The translations under genes were made by a program, and so were the position numbers. Shown here in pieces: positions 23,508 to 30,858 of a DNA stretch of 40,599 nucleotides (its first letter is position 1; every line of letters begins with the position of its first letter). Under the pieces are notes generated by a model. The model was not told the origin of the DNA. It worked only from the letters and a program-made list of their open reading frames with translations, and ran no database searches. This stretch comes from Paracoccaceae bacterium (lineage in GTDB: Bacteria; Pseudomonadota; Alphaproteobacteria; Rhodobacterales; Rhodobacteraceae): NCBI GenBank assembly GCA_020441385.1, contig JAGRMG010000117.1, forward strand, positions 1-40,599, given 5' to 3'.

Positions 23508-24908
23508 TCAGCAGCCCGGTGTCGGGCCGTCGTCGCGGTTCCAGGGCCGGTCCTGGCCCAGTGCGGCGCAGATCTCGCGCAGCGCCGGGCGCAGCCCTTC
23601 CTCGAGCGTGGGGTGGTAGAAGGGCAGTTCCAGCAGGTCGGCCGCCGTTTTTTCCCAGGAGACCGCCCAGGCCAGCAGGTGTGCCAGATGTTCCCCGCCC
23701 GGCGCGCAGAGGTCGGCGCCGATCAGGCGGCCCTCGCGGTCGGCGTGGATGCGGCACGATCCGGCGGCGCGGTCCATGACACGGGCGCGGCCCTGGCCGG
23801 AATAATCCGAACATCCGGTCAGGGCGCCGTCTTTGCCGGTGTCGGGAATCGTGCCGATGACGGCGGCGGCCGGGCGGGTGAACGTGATGCCCATGGCGAC
23901 CTTGCGCGGGCCCGGGGCGATATCGGGAAACAGCGCGGCGTTGCGCCCGGCGATGGTGCCCTCGTCGGCGGCCTCGTGCAGCAGCGGGCGGGCCGCGTTG
24001 GCATCCCCGGCCATGAAGACCGGTGCGTCGCAGCATTGCAGCGTGGCGCTGTCGACATCGGGCATGCCGCGATCGTCGAGTTCGAGCCCCGTGGCGGCGA
24101 GGTTCAGCCCGTCCAGCGCGGGCGGGCGGCCGGCGCCGATCAGCAGACGGTCGAACCGGGACGTGGCGCCGCCGGCGTCGAGTTCGACCTGTGCGCCGGC
24201 ACGCCGGGCCGCGGGCGAGACGTTCAGGCGGATCGGGAATTCGCGGCGCAGGATGTCGCAGAGCGCCCGGCCGGTCGGGGCCGGCAGGCCGGCGACGACC
24301 CGGTCGCGTTCGAACAGTTCGACGCGCACGCCCAGCCGCGCCAGGGCCTGCGCCAGTTCGATGCCGAGGGGGCCCGCGCCGATGACGCCGACGCTGCCGG
24401 GCAGGTCTTCGAGTTCGAACAGCGTCTCGTTGGTCAGGATCAGATCGCCCGCCGCCTCGAACGCATCGGGGATGAACGGCCGCGCGCCGGTGGCGATCAC
24501 CACGGTGCGCGCCTGCACGCGGGTTCCGTCCCCGAGCGACAGTTCCCCCGGGCCCTCGAACCGGGCCCGCCCGGTCAGGCAGGTGCCGTCGGGCAGGCTG
24601 GCGAACATGTCCCTGACGCCGGCGACGAAGCCGTCGCGCAATTCGCGCAGCCGCGCCATGACGCGCCTTCCGTCGATCTCGGGCCGGGCCATGACGCCGA
24701 AGGCCGCCGCGCCCTGCGCGCCGTGCGCGGCATCGGCCGCCGCGATCAGCAGCTTGGAGGGCATGCAGCCGACCGTGGCGCAGGTGGTGCCGGCGAATTC
24801 GGGGTCGATCAGCAGGGTTTTCGCGCCCTGCCTGCGGGCGCTGCGCTCGGCAGAGATGCCGGCGGTGCCGGCCCCGATCACGGCCACGTCGCATGTGTGA
24901 GTCGTCAT
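23508..24908 (-). CDS. Dihydrolipoamide dehydrogenase-like pyridine nucleotide-disulfide oxidoreductase
   Basis: This is a 466-residue two-dinucleotide-fold flavoprotein. The FAD fold is VAVIGAGTAGISAERSA near residue 8. The redox disulfide is TTCATVGCMPSK (CxxxxC). The NAD(P) fold is VGVIGAGPLGIELA near 172. The FAD-binding end block is VFMAGDANA, and the C-terminal interface block YHPTLEEGL carries the catalytic His-Glu pair. No 2-oxoacid dehydrogenase E1/E2 gene is nearby, so a lipoamide role is not shown; it may be a stress-response disulfide or quinone reductase. The ATG at 24908 follows AGGAGCCGCCA. A perfect EcfG-type promoter stands just upstream. Confidence 0.88.
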   Translation of the reverse strand: MTTHTCDVAVIGAGTAGISAERSARRQGAKTLLIDPEFAGTTCATVGCMPSKLLIAAADAAHGAQGAAAFGVMARPEIDGRRVMARLRELRDGFVAGVRDMFASLPDGTCLTGRARFEGPGELSLGDGTRVQARTVVIATGARPFIPDAFEAAGDLILTNETLFELEDLPGSVGVIGAGPLGIELAQALARLGVRVELFERDRVVAGLPAPTGRALCDILRREFPIRLNVSPAARRAGAQVELDAGGATSRFDRLLIGAGRPPALDGLNLAATGLELDDRGMPDVDSATLQCCDAPVFMAGDANAARPLLHEAADEGTIAGRNAALFPDIAPGPRKVAMGITFTRPAAAVIGTIPDTGKDGALTGCSDYSGQGRARVMDRAAGSCRIHADREGRLIGADLCAPGGEHLAHLLAWAVSWEKTAADLLELPFYHPTLEEGLRPALREICAALGQDRPWNRDDGPTPGC

Positions 24909-24943
24909 TGGCGGCTCCTGTTCATGGCGCATCCCGGCGGGTC

Positions 24944-24969
24944 AACGAACCGGACCGCGGCCCGGTTCC
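24944..24969 (-). promoter_or_regulatory. EcfG-type promoter of the lpd-like gene
   Basis: On the - strand GGAAC (24969-24965), 17 bases, then CGTT (24947-24944) matches the alphaproteobacterial general stress sigma factor consensus exactly. It ends 35 bases before the start codon at 24908. The same bases form an inverted repeat, GAACCGG (24947-24953) and CCGGTTC (24962-24968), which could also act as a terminator for the kinase gene upstream. Confidence 0.65.
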
Positions 24970-24983
24970 CTGCCTGCCCGCGA

Positions 24984-26723
24984 TCAGTAATCGACCGGGT
25001 CGGGCGAGAACGCGGCGATGGGAAAGCGGATCGCGAGGATATACGCGCCCTCCTTGCGTTCGATCGTCAGGTCGCCGCCGAGCTGCGAGGCGAACGCCCG
25101 GATCAGCTGGCTGCCCAGGCCCGGCACGTCGTCGGCGACGTCGCTATCCTCGGCGACCGAGTTTGAGAACTCCATGCAGGCGCGGCCGTCGTCTTCCTCG
25201 TTGAACAGGCGCACCCTGATCCAGCGTTGCCCGCCCGGGGGCGCGCCGATGTTCTTCAGCACGTTGGTGGCGGCTTCGGAGGCCAGAAGCGTCAGCGGCA
25301 CCGCCTGGTCGGGATAGAGCATGATGGGGTCGATATGGCGGTCGATACGCACGTCGCCGCCGATCTCGCCGCCCATGGCCAGGGTCTGGTCGACGATTTC
25401 GCCCAGCAGCACGCCGACATCGACAAGCCCCTGGTTCTGCGACTGGTAGAGGCTGCGGTGGATGCGGGCCAGACCCATGATGCGCGCTTGCAGACGTTGC
25501 AGCATGTCGACCGTTTCGGGGTTGGCGGCGCGGCGCATCTTCATGTTCATGATCGAGGAGATCAGTTGCAGGTTGTTCTTGACCCGGTGATGCACCTCTT
25601 TCAGCAGTACGTTCTTTTCATGCACCGCATCCTCGAGCAGCGCCTCGTCCTGCAGCAGCGTTTCGGTCATGGTCAGGAACGAGGCCTCGATGTCCTGCAA
25701 TTCGCGCGGCTTGTCGGCCATGGCGCGCGGTTCCGGCAATTTGCGCGATTGCGCGAAGGCGCGCATCTGGCGTTGCAGGTTGCGGATGTTACGGATCACC
25801 AGCCGGTCCATGGCGACATAGGCGACCACCAGCGACACCAGCCACATCAGGATCGGGAACAGCCAGGCGGGCAGCCGCAACACGCCGGTCCCGACCTCGA
25901 CCGCGGGCATGTCGTAGGTGCCCATCGCATAGACCGCGCCGGGCAGGATCGGCACCACCGCAAAGACGCGCGGCTGGCCGGCCCTGTTGGCGCCGCTGAA
26001 GGCGACGGCGCGTTCCCCGGTCAGGGCGGCCAGCGCGCGGTCGCGCGGCAGAAGCTGCGCGGCGTTTTCCAGCCCGCCGCTCGCCGTCAGCACCTCGCCG
26101 TTTTCGTTGAAGGTGAGCAGGGCCAGCGGATCGCGGTCGTCCGCGGGCGGCTCTTCCGGCGGGCGTTGCAGCACCCGATGCGGGATCGACAGCGACAGCG
26201 CGCCGGCCAGTTCGCCGTCGCGCCAGAGCGGGTCGGTGATGTTCACCACCGGTTCCTTGCTGAACGGGGCGTTCGGGGTGACGATGATCGTGCGCACCGG
26301 ATCGGCCCAGAACGCGGGATTGCCGCTGGAGGGATCGAGCACGACAGGGCGCCCGAGAGACGAGCATTCCATGCTGCGGTCGGGTTTCACGATGCCGGCG
26401 AAACTGAACCTCTCGTTGTCCTGCACCAGGCGGCGCATCATCGCGGTGCAGGCCGCCGGATCGTCCCTGACGAAATCGAAACTGGCGTTCAGCACATCCA
26501 CCGCGCCGATGGATTCCTGCAATATCGCGCGTTCGTGGCGGGCGGCGCGTTCGGTCAGGGCCTGCAGGGCCAGTTCGGTGCGCCGCGCCGCGTGCAGCGC
26601 CACCTCGCGGGTCTGATAAAGCGCGATGAGCCCGACCGGCAGCAGCGCCACCGACAGCAGGAGCACGATCCGCACGCCGAGCGAGCGGGAATCGAAGCGG
26701 GAAACGCCGGGCAGTCGCGTCAC
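24984..26723 (-). CDS. Membrane sensor histidine kinase of the HWE/HisKA_2 type (general stress response)
   Basis: This 579-residue kinase has a first membrane segment at about 18-36, an extracytoplasmic sensor region at about 40-284, a second segment at about 285-306, a HAMP-like linker, and the phosphoacceptor helix EVHHRVKNNLQLISS with His378/379. The ATPase region follows (SEAATNVLKN, then GLGSQLIRAFASQLGG). Such kinases phosphorylate PhyR. The start is GTG overlapping the ecfG stop (GTGA), so it belongs to nepR-ecfG-kinase. The sensed signal is unknown. Confidence 0.9.
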   Translation of the reverse strand: MTRLPGVSRFDSRSLGVRIVLLLSVALLPVGLIALYQTREVALHAARRTELALQALTERAARHERAILQESIGAVDVLNASFDFVRDDPAACTAMMRRLVQDNERFSFAGIVKPDRSMECSSLGRPVVLDPSSGNPAFWADPVRTIIVTPNAPFSKEPVVNITDPLWRDGELAGALSLSIPHRVLQRPPEEPPADDRDPLALLTFNENGEVLTASGGLENAAQLLPRDRALAALTGERAVAFSGANRAGQPRVFAVVPILPGAVYAMGTYDMPAVEVGTGVLRLPAWLFPILMWLVSLVVAYVAMDRLVIRNIRNLQRQMRAFAQSRKLPEPRAMADKPRELQDIEASFLTMTETLLQDEALLEDAVHEKNVLLKEVHHRVKNNLQLISSIMNMKMRRAANPETVDMLQRLQARIMGLARIHRSLYQSQNQGLVDVGVLLGEIVDQTLAMGGEIGGDVRIDRHIDPIMLYPDQAVPLTLLASEAATNVLKNIGAPPGGQRWIRVRLFNEEDDGRACMEFSNSVAEDSDVADDVPGLGSQLIRAFASQLGGDLTIERKEGAYILAIRFPIAAFSPDPVDY

Positions 26724-27277
26724 CTGGGCGATCCGTGCCGCGCGTTGATCACCGCCATCGTCGCACCGTCGGTCATGTCCAGCGTCTCGTTGTCCTTGAG
26801 GCCCAGCAGGTCGGCCAGTTGCGTCCGGCCCCGGTTGGCGCGGCTCTTGATGGTGCCGACCGCCACATTGCAGGTTTCGGCAGCCTCTTCATAGGAAAAT
26901 CCCAGCGCGCCGACCAGCAGCAGCGCCTCGCGCTGTTCGTCGGGCAGCCGGGCAAAGGCGCGGCGGAAATCGTTCAGCTGCAAGCGCCCGTCATGGGCCG
27001 GTTTCACCGACAGGCCGGCGGTATAGGTGCCATCGACATCGGCGACCTCGCGCTTGAGCTTGCGGCGGCTGGTATAGAAGGTGTTGCGCAGGATGGTGAA
27101 CAGCCAGGCGCGCAGGTTGGTGCCGGGCTCGAACTTGTCGATGTTGCTCCAGGCCTTGACCAGCGTGTCCTGGACCATGTCGTCGGCGGTGGCGCCGTTG
27201 CGCGTCAGGCTGAGCGCGAAGGCCCGCAGGGCCGGCAGATGATCCACCAGCTCTTCCCTGGGATCGGATCGTTTCAT
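26720..27277 (-). CDS. ecfG: EcfG-family ECF sigma factor
   Basis: This 185-residue sigma factor has region 2 from about residues 12-75 (DDMVQDTLVKAWSNIDKF, NLRAWLFTILRNTFY) and region 4 from about 108-165 (LPDEQREALLLVGALGFSYEEAA, VGTIKSRANRGR). Position between nepR and a HisKA_2 kinase, facing phyR, identifies it as the general stress sigma factor. It would recognise the GGAAC-N16/17-CGTT promoters seen around it. The start overlaps the nepR stop (ATGA). Confidence 0.95.
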   Translation of the reverse strand: MKRSDPREELVDHLPALRAFALSLTRNGATADDMVQDTLVKAWSNIDKFEPGTNLRAWLFTILRNTFYTSRRKLKREVADVDGTYTAGLSVKPAHDGRLQLNDFRRAFARLPDEQREALLLVGALGFSYEEAAETCNVAVGTIKSRANRGRTQLADLLGLKDNETLDMTDGATMAVINARHGSPR

Positions 27278-27432
27278 TCCTCACCCTCGCCCTGTTCGTC
27301 CTGGCGGCGAAGCTGGGCCAGCAGATCGCGGAACCGGTCGGGAATCTCTTCCTCCAGCGTTTCCTGGTAGACCCGTTTCAGGTTTTCGTCGATTTGCATT
27401 TCGATGCTCTTCTTTGGCGGTTTCTGACCCAT
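27274..27432 (-). CDS. nepR: NepR anti-sigma factor
   Basis: This 52-residue anti-sigma factor holds EcfG inactive until phosphorylated PhyR takes it away. The conserved helix block is IDENLKRVYQETLEEEIPDRF, and the helix two block is DLLAQLRRQDEQ. The ATG at 27432 gives the standard short protein; a longer in-frame frame runs back across the promoter and into phyR on the opposite strand and is not credible. The stop overlaps the ecfG start. Confidence 0.93.
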   Translation of the reverse strand: MGQKPPKKSIEMQIDENLKRVYQETLEEEIPDRFRDLLAQLRRQDEQGEGEE

Positions 27433-27482
27433 TTCGCGCGCTGAATCCTCTTGCCTGCCCCGTTCATTTCCGCAGATTTGCT

Positions 27483-27508
27483 GGAACTTAACTTTACAGA
27501 ACGGCGTT
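27483..27508 (+). promoter_or_regulatory. EcfG-type promoter of phyR
   Basis: GGAAC (27483-27487), 17 bases, then CGTT (27505-27508) is an exact match to the general stress consensus, 38 bases before the phyR start at 27546. Confidence 0.75.
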
Positions 27509-27515
27509 GGGTTCC
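27490..27515 (-). promoter_or_regulatory. EcfG-type promoter of nepR-ecfG
   Basis: On the - strand GGAAC (27515-27511), 17 bases, then AGTT (27493-27490), one mismatch to CGTT. It overlaps the phyR promoter on the other strand and would give autoregulation of nepR-ecfG. Confidence 0.55.
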
Positions 27516-27545
27516 GATATTGGCAAAAAAAGACGAGGGAAACAC

Positions 27546-28358
27546 ATGGCAAATCCTGTTTCGAGGGCACAACTGGCCGACGCCTTGGGTGAACATCTGC
27601 CCTATCTTCGCCGCTATGCGCGGGCGCTGACCGGCAGTCAGACCTCGGGCGATGCCTATGCCGCCGCGACACTGGAGGCGATCCTGCAGGATGCCGAGGC
27701 GCTCGATCCCCATCACCCTGTCAACGTCGAACTGTTCCGGATGTTCCATGGCATCTGGGCCAGCGCAGGGGCGGCGACCGCGGCCGACGCGACCGGGCCG
27801 GAGGCGCGCGCGCAGGCGCATCTGGGCAAGCTGACCAAGAACACCCGCGAGGCGCTGCTGCTGCACACGATCGAGGAATTCGGCTTTGCCGATATCGCGC
27901 GGATCATGCAGATCGACCGGGACGAGGCCGAATATCTGGTGAACCGCGCGCGCGAGGAAATGGCCGGCAGCGTCATGGGGCGGGTGATGATCATCGAGGA
28001 CGAGGCCGTCATCGCCATGGATCTGGAATCGATGGTGCGCGATCTGGGCCACGAGGCGATCGGCATTGCCCGCACGCGCGACGGTGCGGTGCATATGGGA
28101 AGCACCGAACTTCCCGACCTGATCCTGGCCGACATCCAGCTGGCCGACAATTCCTCGGGCATCGACGCGGTCAACGATCTGCTGGCGATTCTGGGCGATA
28201 CGCCGGTGATCTTCATCACCGCCTTCCCCGAACGGCTGCTGACCGGCGAACGCCCCGAACCGGCGTTCCTGATCTCCAAGCCCTATTCGGAAGACCAGGT
28301 CCGCTCGGCGATCAGCCAGGCGATGTTCTTTTCATCCACGGAGACGCTGCGCGCCTGA
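27546..28358 (+). CDS. phyR: PhyR general stress response regulator
   Basis: This 270-residue anti-anti-sigma factor has an EcfG-like domain at about residues 5-140 (LPYLRRYARALTGSQTSGD, KNTREALLLHTIEEFG) and a receiver domain at about 145-265, with acidic residues Glu151 and Asp152 and phosphoacceptor Asp196 (LILADIQLAD). Phosphorylation frees the sigma-like domain to bind NepR. The ATG at 27546 follows GACGAGGGA; an earlier in-frame ATG lies inside the promoter. It is divergent from nepR-ecfG, the standard arrangement. Confidence 0.96.
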   Translation: MANPVSRAQLADALGEHLPYLRRYARALTGSQTSGDAYAAATLEAILQDAEALDPHHPVNVELFRMFHGIWASAGAATAADATGPEARAQAHLGKLTKNTREALLLHTIEEFGFADIARIMQIDRDEAEYLVNRAREEMAGSVMGRVMIIEDEAVIAMDLESMVRDLGHEAIGIARTRDGAVHMGSTELPDLILADIQLADNSSGIDAVNDLLAILGDTPVIFITAFPERLLTGERPEPAFLISKPYSEDQVRSAISQAMFFSSTETLRA

Positions 28359-28376
28359 CAGGGCCGGCGCGGCGGC

Positions 28377-28412
28377 AAAAAAATGCGGGCAGTCCCGCCG
28401 GACTGCCCGCAT
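28377..28412 (-). terminator. Rho-independent terminator of the DUF1328 gene
   Basis: A perfect 13-bp stem, ATGCGGGCAGTCC (28383-28395) and GGACTGCCCGCAT (28400-28412) with loop CGCC, is bordered at 28377-28383 by seven A. On the - strand this reads stem then T7, a textbook terminator. It also lies just after the phyR stop, so it may stop both convergent transcripts. Confidence 0.88.
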
Positions 28413-28444
28413 GGGGTGTGATCCGCATGTTTCCGCGCCCCGCC

Positions 28445-28615
28445 TCAGGGCGTGCGGCCGCGCATGGCCCGCGCGATCAGGGCGACGACGAAGAGCACGA
28501 TGAAGACGAAGAACAGGATCTGCGCGATCCCCGCCGATGCGCTGGCGATGCCGCCAAACCCGAACACGCCCGCGACCAGCGCGATGATGAAAAAGACGAG
28601 TGCCCAGTAAAGCAT
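28445..28615 (-). CDS. DUF1328 small membrane protein (YtjA-like)
   Basis: This 56-residue protein has two membrane helices: [20 protein letters not shown] and a second from ILFFVFIV to VALIAR, joined by [12 protein letters not shown]. This is the DUF1328/YtjA signature. Function is unknown; the family is often stress induced. GGAAGG lies 8 bases before the ATG. An EcfG-like promoter (AGTT -10) stands upstream and a strong terminator downstream, so it is a single-gene unit. Confidence 0.88.
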   Translation of the reverse strand: MLYWALVFFIIALVAGVFGFGGIASASAGIAQILFFVFIVLFVVALIARAMRGRTP

Positions 28616-28669
28616 GATTTTTCCTTCCGCTTGCTTGAACGTGGCGCTCTGTGCGCCTCATGGGGCGTA

Positions 28670-28694
28670 AACTCCGGTTTCCGGGTTTGGTTCC
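28670..28694 (-). promoter_or_regulatory. EcfG-like promoter of the DUF1328 gene
   Basis: On the - strand GGAAC (28694-28690), 16 bases, then AGTT (28673-28670), about 55 bases before the start at 28615. It differs from consensus by one base in the -10, as does the nepR promoter. Confidence 0.5.
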
Positions 28695-28707
28695 GCAAGG
28701 GCGTGGC

Positions 28708-28732
28708 GGAACCCGCGCCGGCCCTGTGCGTT
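28708..28732 (+). promoter_or_regulatory. EcfG-type promoter of the DUF883 gene
   Basis: GGAAC (28708-28712), 16 bases, then CGTT (28729-28732), exact consensus, about 41 bases before the start at 28774. Its -35 and that of the divergent DUF1328 promoter form the dyad GGTTCCG/CGGAACC (28689-28695, 28707-28713). Confidence 0.7.
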
Positions 28733-28773
28733 GGGCGCATACATGCAGACGCACCCGAAAGGAGGGAATGCAA

Positions 28774-29085
28774 ATGGCACGCAGCGAAGTTTCCAACGGT
28801 TCCCCGTCCGACCCTTCGGCCACCGATCTGGCCGAACAGATCGCCACGCTGAAACGGGATGTGGCGGAACTGGGCGGCATGATTGCCGACATGGGCAAGG
28901 CGCGCTCCAATCAGGCGGTCAGGGTTGCCCAGGAAAACGCCGTGAAGGCCGGCGAGGCGGCACGCGAACGCCTTGAGGTCACGCGCGCCCAGGCCGACGA
29001 CTATATCGCCCATCACCCTTTCGCGGCGCTGGGTATCGTGGCAGGCGTGGGCTTTCTCGCCGGATTGATGAGCGCGCGGCGCTGA
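28774..29085 (+). CDS. DUF883 family (ElaB/YqjD-like) membrane-anchored protein
   Basis: This 103-residue protein has a long amphipathic helix (about 20-80, ATDLAEQIATLKRDVAELGG) and one C-terminal membrane segment (FAALGIVAGVGFLAGLMSARR, about 82-103). That is the layout of ElaB/YgaM/YqjD, small tail-anchored proteins that in E. coli associate with ribosomes in stationary phase. The ATG at 28774 follows AAAGGAGG with 8-base spacing; an in-frame ATG two codons upstream is possible. An exact EcfG promoter makes it a general stress gene. Confidence 0.88.
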   Translation: MARSEVSNGSPSDPSATDLAEQIATLKRDVAELGGMIADMGKARSNQAVRVAQENAVKAGEAARERLEVTRAQADDYIAHHPFAALGIVAGVGFLAGLMSARR

Positions 29086-29291
29086 CGGCGTTCGTCGGGG
29101 CGCCCGGGCGCCACTGACCGGCATGGCCATCCGCGCCGCGGGTGGCCTTTTCGCGTGACGACCCGGAAACAACCGGAAGGCGTATCCGGTTCGCGTGGCT
29201 GTGCTGGCTTGCCCGCGCGCGACGTTCCCGTGCGGCGCGGGCGTCCTTGGCGAAAGCCTGCCGAAAAAACATGAACCGCAGTGCGTTGGAT

Positions 29292-29316
29292 GGAACCGGA
29301 AAAGCGATCTTGCGTT
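29292..29316 (+). promoter_or_regulatory. EcfG-type promoter of the PRC-barrel gene
   Basis: GGAAC (29292-29296), 16 bases, then CGTT (29313-29316) is an exact match, 50 bases before the start at 29367. Confidence 0.72.
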
Positions 29317-29366
29317 TATCCGCCATCAAGGCCCGACAGGGGGCCTGCAACCGAAAGGAGACAGAC

Positions 29367-30266
29367 ATGAAACATCTGTTTGGTACCACGGCGCTGGCTG
29401 CCCTTCTGGCCACCTCGGCGCTGGCACAATCCACCACCACCACCGATACGGCCCCGAAAGCCGATCAGACCATGAAGTCCGGTTCGGATCAGATGGCCGG
29501 TGACGATGCCTGGATGAAGTCGACCATCGCCAGCGGCGACATGGAAATCCTGGTCAGCGATCTGATCGGCCACAACATCTATACCCGCGACGCCGGCGAT
29601 ACCGACGCGCCCGCCGGCAGCTGGGACGCGGTCGCCGAGCCGCGCGAGGACTGGCGCGATCTGGGCGAGGTGGACGATGTCCTGATGTCCACGGACGGCA
29701 AGATCGACGCCATCGTCAGCGATGTGGGCGGCTTCCTCGGCATGGGCGAACGCGAGGTCCGCATCACCCTGGACAACCTGGCCTTCGTTCCCGACACCGA
29801 TGACGAGGGCGAATTCTTTGTCGTCTTCAAGGGCGACCCCGCCCGCTTTGGCGAAGAGGCGACCTATGACCGCACGGTCGCATCCGACGCGGGCTATCGT
29901 TCGTATCTCGACGACACGCGCATGCGCGATGACAACATGCGCGATGACAACATGCAGATGGCGCAGGACGATGCCGACTGGGATGCCGTCCGGCATGAGG
30001 ATCTGACCGCCGACGATCTGCAAGGCGCGCGGGTCTATGGCCCCAACCATGAAGATATCGGCGAGATCGGCGAACTGATCCTCGATTCGGACGGCAAGAT
30101 CACGCAGGCCGTCGTCGATGTCGGCGGCTGGCTCGGCATGGGCGAAAAGCCGGTTGCCATCGGCTTCGACCAGCTCAAGCTGAGAAGCAAGGACGGCGAG
30201 TATCGCGCCTATGTCGACATGACCGAAGAGCAGATGAAGGCGATGCCGGAATATGCCGGCGGCTGA
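29367..30266 (+). CDS. Exported protein with two PRC-barrel domains
   Basis: This 299-residue protein has a signal peptide (MKHLFGTTALAALLATSALA-QS), a Thr/Ser-rich linker and two PRC-barrel domains at about 55-160 and 205-290. Each carries the same block: VDDVLMSTDGKIDAIVSDVGG then FLGMGEREV in the first, and IGELILDSDGKITQAVVDVGG then WLGMGEKPV in the second. The protein is very acidic. The interdomain linker holds a duplicated five-residue unit MRDDN. PRC-barrels are small binding or assembly domains; the periplasmic role here is unknown. GAAAGGAG precedes the ATG. The upstream EcfG promoter places it in the general stress regulon. Confidence 0.87.
   Translation: MKHLFGTTALAALLATSALAQSTTTTDTAPKADQTMKSGSDQMAGDDAWMKSTIASGDMEILVSDLIGHNIYTRDAGDTDAPAGSWDAVAEPREDWRDLGEVDDVLMSTDGKIDAIVSDVGGFLGMGEREVRITLDNLAFVPDTDDEGEFFVVFKGDPARFGEEATYDRTVASDAGYRSYLDDTRMRDDNMRDDNMQMAQDDADWDAVRHEDLTADDLQGARVYGPNHEDIGEIGELILDSDGKITQAVVDVGGWLGMGEKPVAIGFDQLKLRSKDGEYRAYVDMTEEQMKAMPEYAGG
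29922..29951 (+). repeat. Two tandem copies of a 15-bp unit inside the PRC-barrel gene
   Basis: ATGCGCGATGACAAC is repeated exactly at 29922-29936 and 29937-29951, in frame, giving MRDDN twice in the linker between the two PRC-barrel domains. Slippage could add or remove five residues without breaking the frame. Confidence 0.9.
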
Positions 30267-30291
30267 CATTCGCCCGAAGCGTCAAGACCCC

Positions 30292-30318
30292 GGGGGCCGC
30301 AGCGATGCGGCCCCCTTT
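30292..30318 (+). terminator. Terminator after the PRC-barrel gene
   Basis: A perfect 9-bp stem GGGGGCCGC (30292-30300)/GCGGCCCCC (30307-30315) with loop AGCGAT is followed by TTT. It lies 25 bases past the PRC-barrel stop and faces the end of the mgtC-like gene. Confidence 0.8.
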
Positions 30319-30332
30319 GCATGGGCGGGGGG

Positions 30333-30833
30333 TCATCCGTCGCCGTCCTCGGGTTTCTTGGTTTCAAGCGCCTTGTACTCGACATAGGCCAGGGCGCGGA
30401 TGACGATCAGCGCCAGAACCGTGACGATCAGCGCGACGGGCCACAGGCCCAGCCCGACGCACAGCCCGATCGCGGCCGCCAGCCACATGCCGGTTCCGGT
30501 CGTCAGCCCGTGTACCTTGCCCTGGGAAAACACGATCATGCCGGCGGCCAGGAAGGCGATGCCGCTGGTCAGCGCCTCGATGATGCGCAGCGGGTCGGTG
30601 CGCACGTTCCCGGTGAACGCATCCGATTGCGCGATCAGATGCAGCATGATGATGCTGTAGGTCGCCGCCGCCAGCCCGATCAGCATATGCGTGCGCAGCC
30701 CGGCCGGGCGGCTGGCGCTTTCGCGTTCATACCCGATCAGGCCGCACAGGACGGTGGCGCCGCCAAGGCGCAGCAGGATCAACTGCCATGGCATGAACAG
30801 CGGCGGGAGGAGTTCATCGACCAGCGGTGACAT
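30333..30833 (-). CDS. MgtC/SapB family membrane protein
   Basis: This 166-residue protein has four to five membrane segments in the N-terminal MgtC domain. Typical blocks are LLRLGGATVLCGLIGYERE, RPAGLRTHMLIGLAAATYS, DPLRIIEALTSGIAFLAAG and LTTGTGMWLAAAIGLCVG. It is a short MgtC-like protein without the C-terminal soluble extension. The family is linked to Mg2+ limitation and membrane energetics, not to Mg2+ transport itself. AGGAAGGGC precedes the ATG. It lies 25 bp behind the acetyl-CoA hydrolase-like gene on the same strand and may be cotranscribed, although no functional link is evident. Confidence 0.87.
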   Translation of the reverse strand: MSPLVDELLPPLFMPWQLILLRLGGATVLCGLIGYERESASRPAGLRTHMLIGLAAATYSIIMLHLIAQSDAFTGNVRTDPLRIIEALTSGIAFLAAGMIVFSQGKVHGLTTGTGMWLAAAIGLCVGLGLWPVALIVTVLALIVIRALAYVEYKALETKKPEDGDG

Positions 30834-30858
30834 GGCGTGCCCTTCCTGTGTGTCGCGT

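Noticed and set aside
27433..27672. N-terminal extension of nepR to 132 codons
   Set aside because: It runs across the divergent promoters and antisense into phyR; the 52-residue form starting at 27432 matches NepR.
29142..29366. 75-codon N-terminal extension of the PRC-barrel protein
   Set aside because: It would hide the signal peptide and read through the EcfG promoter; a strong ribosome-binding site precedes ATG at 29367.
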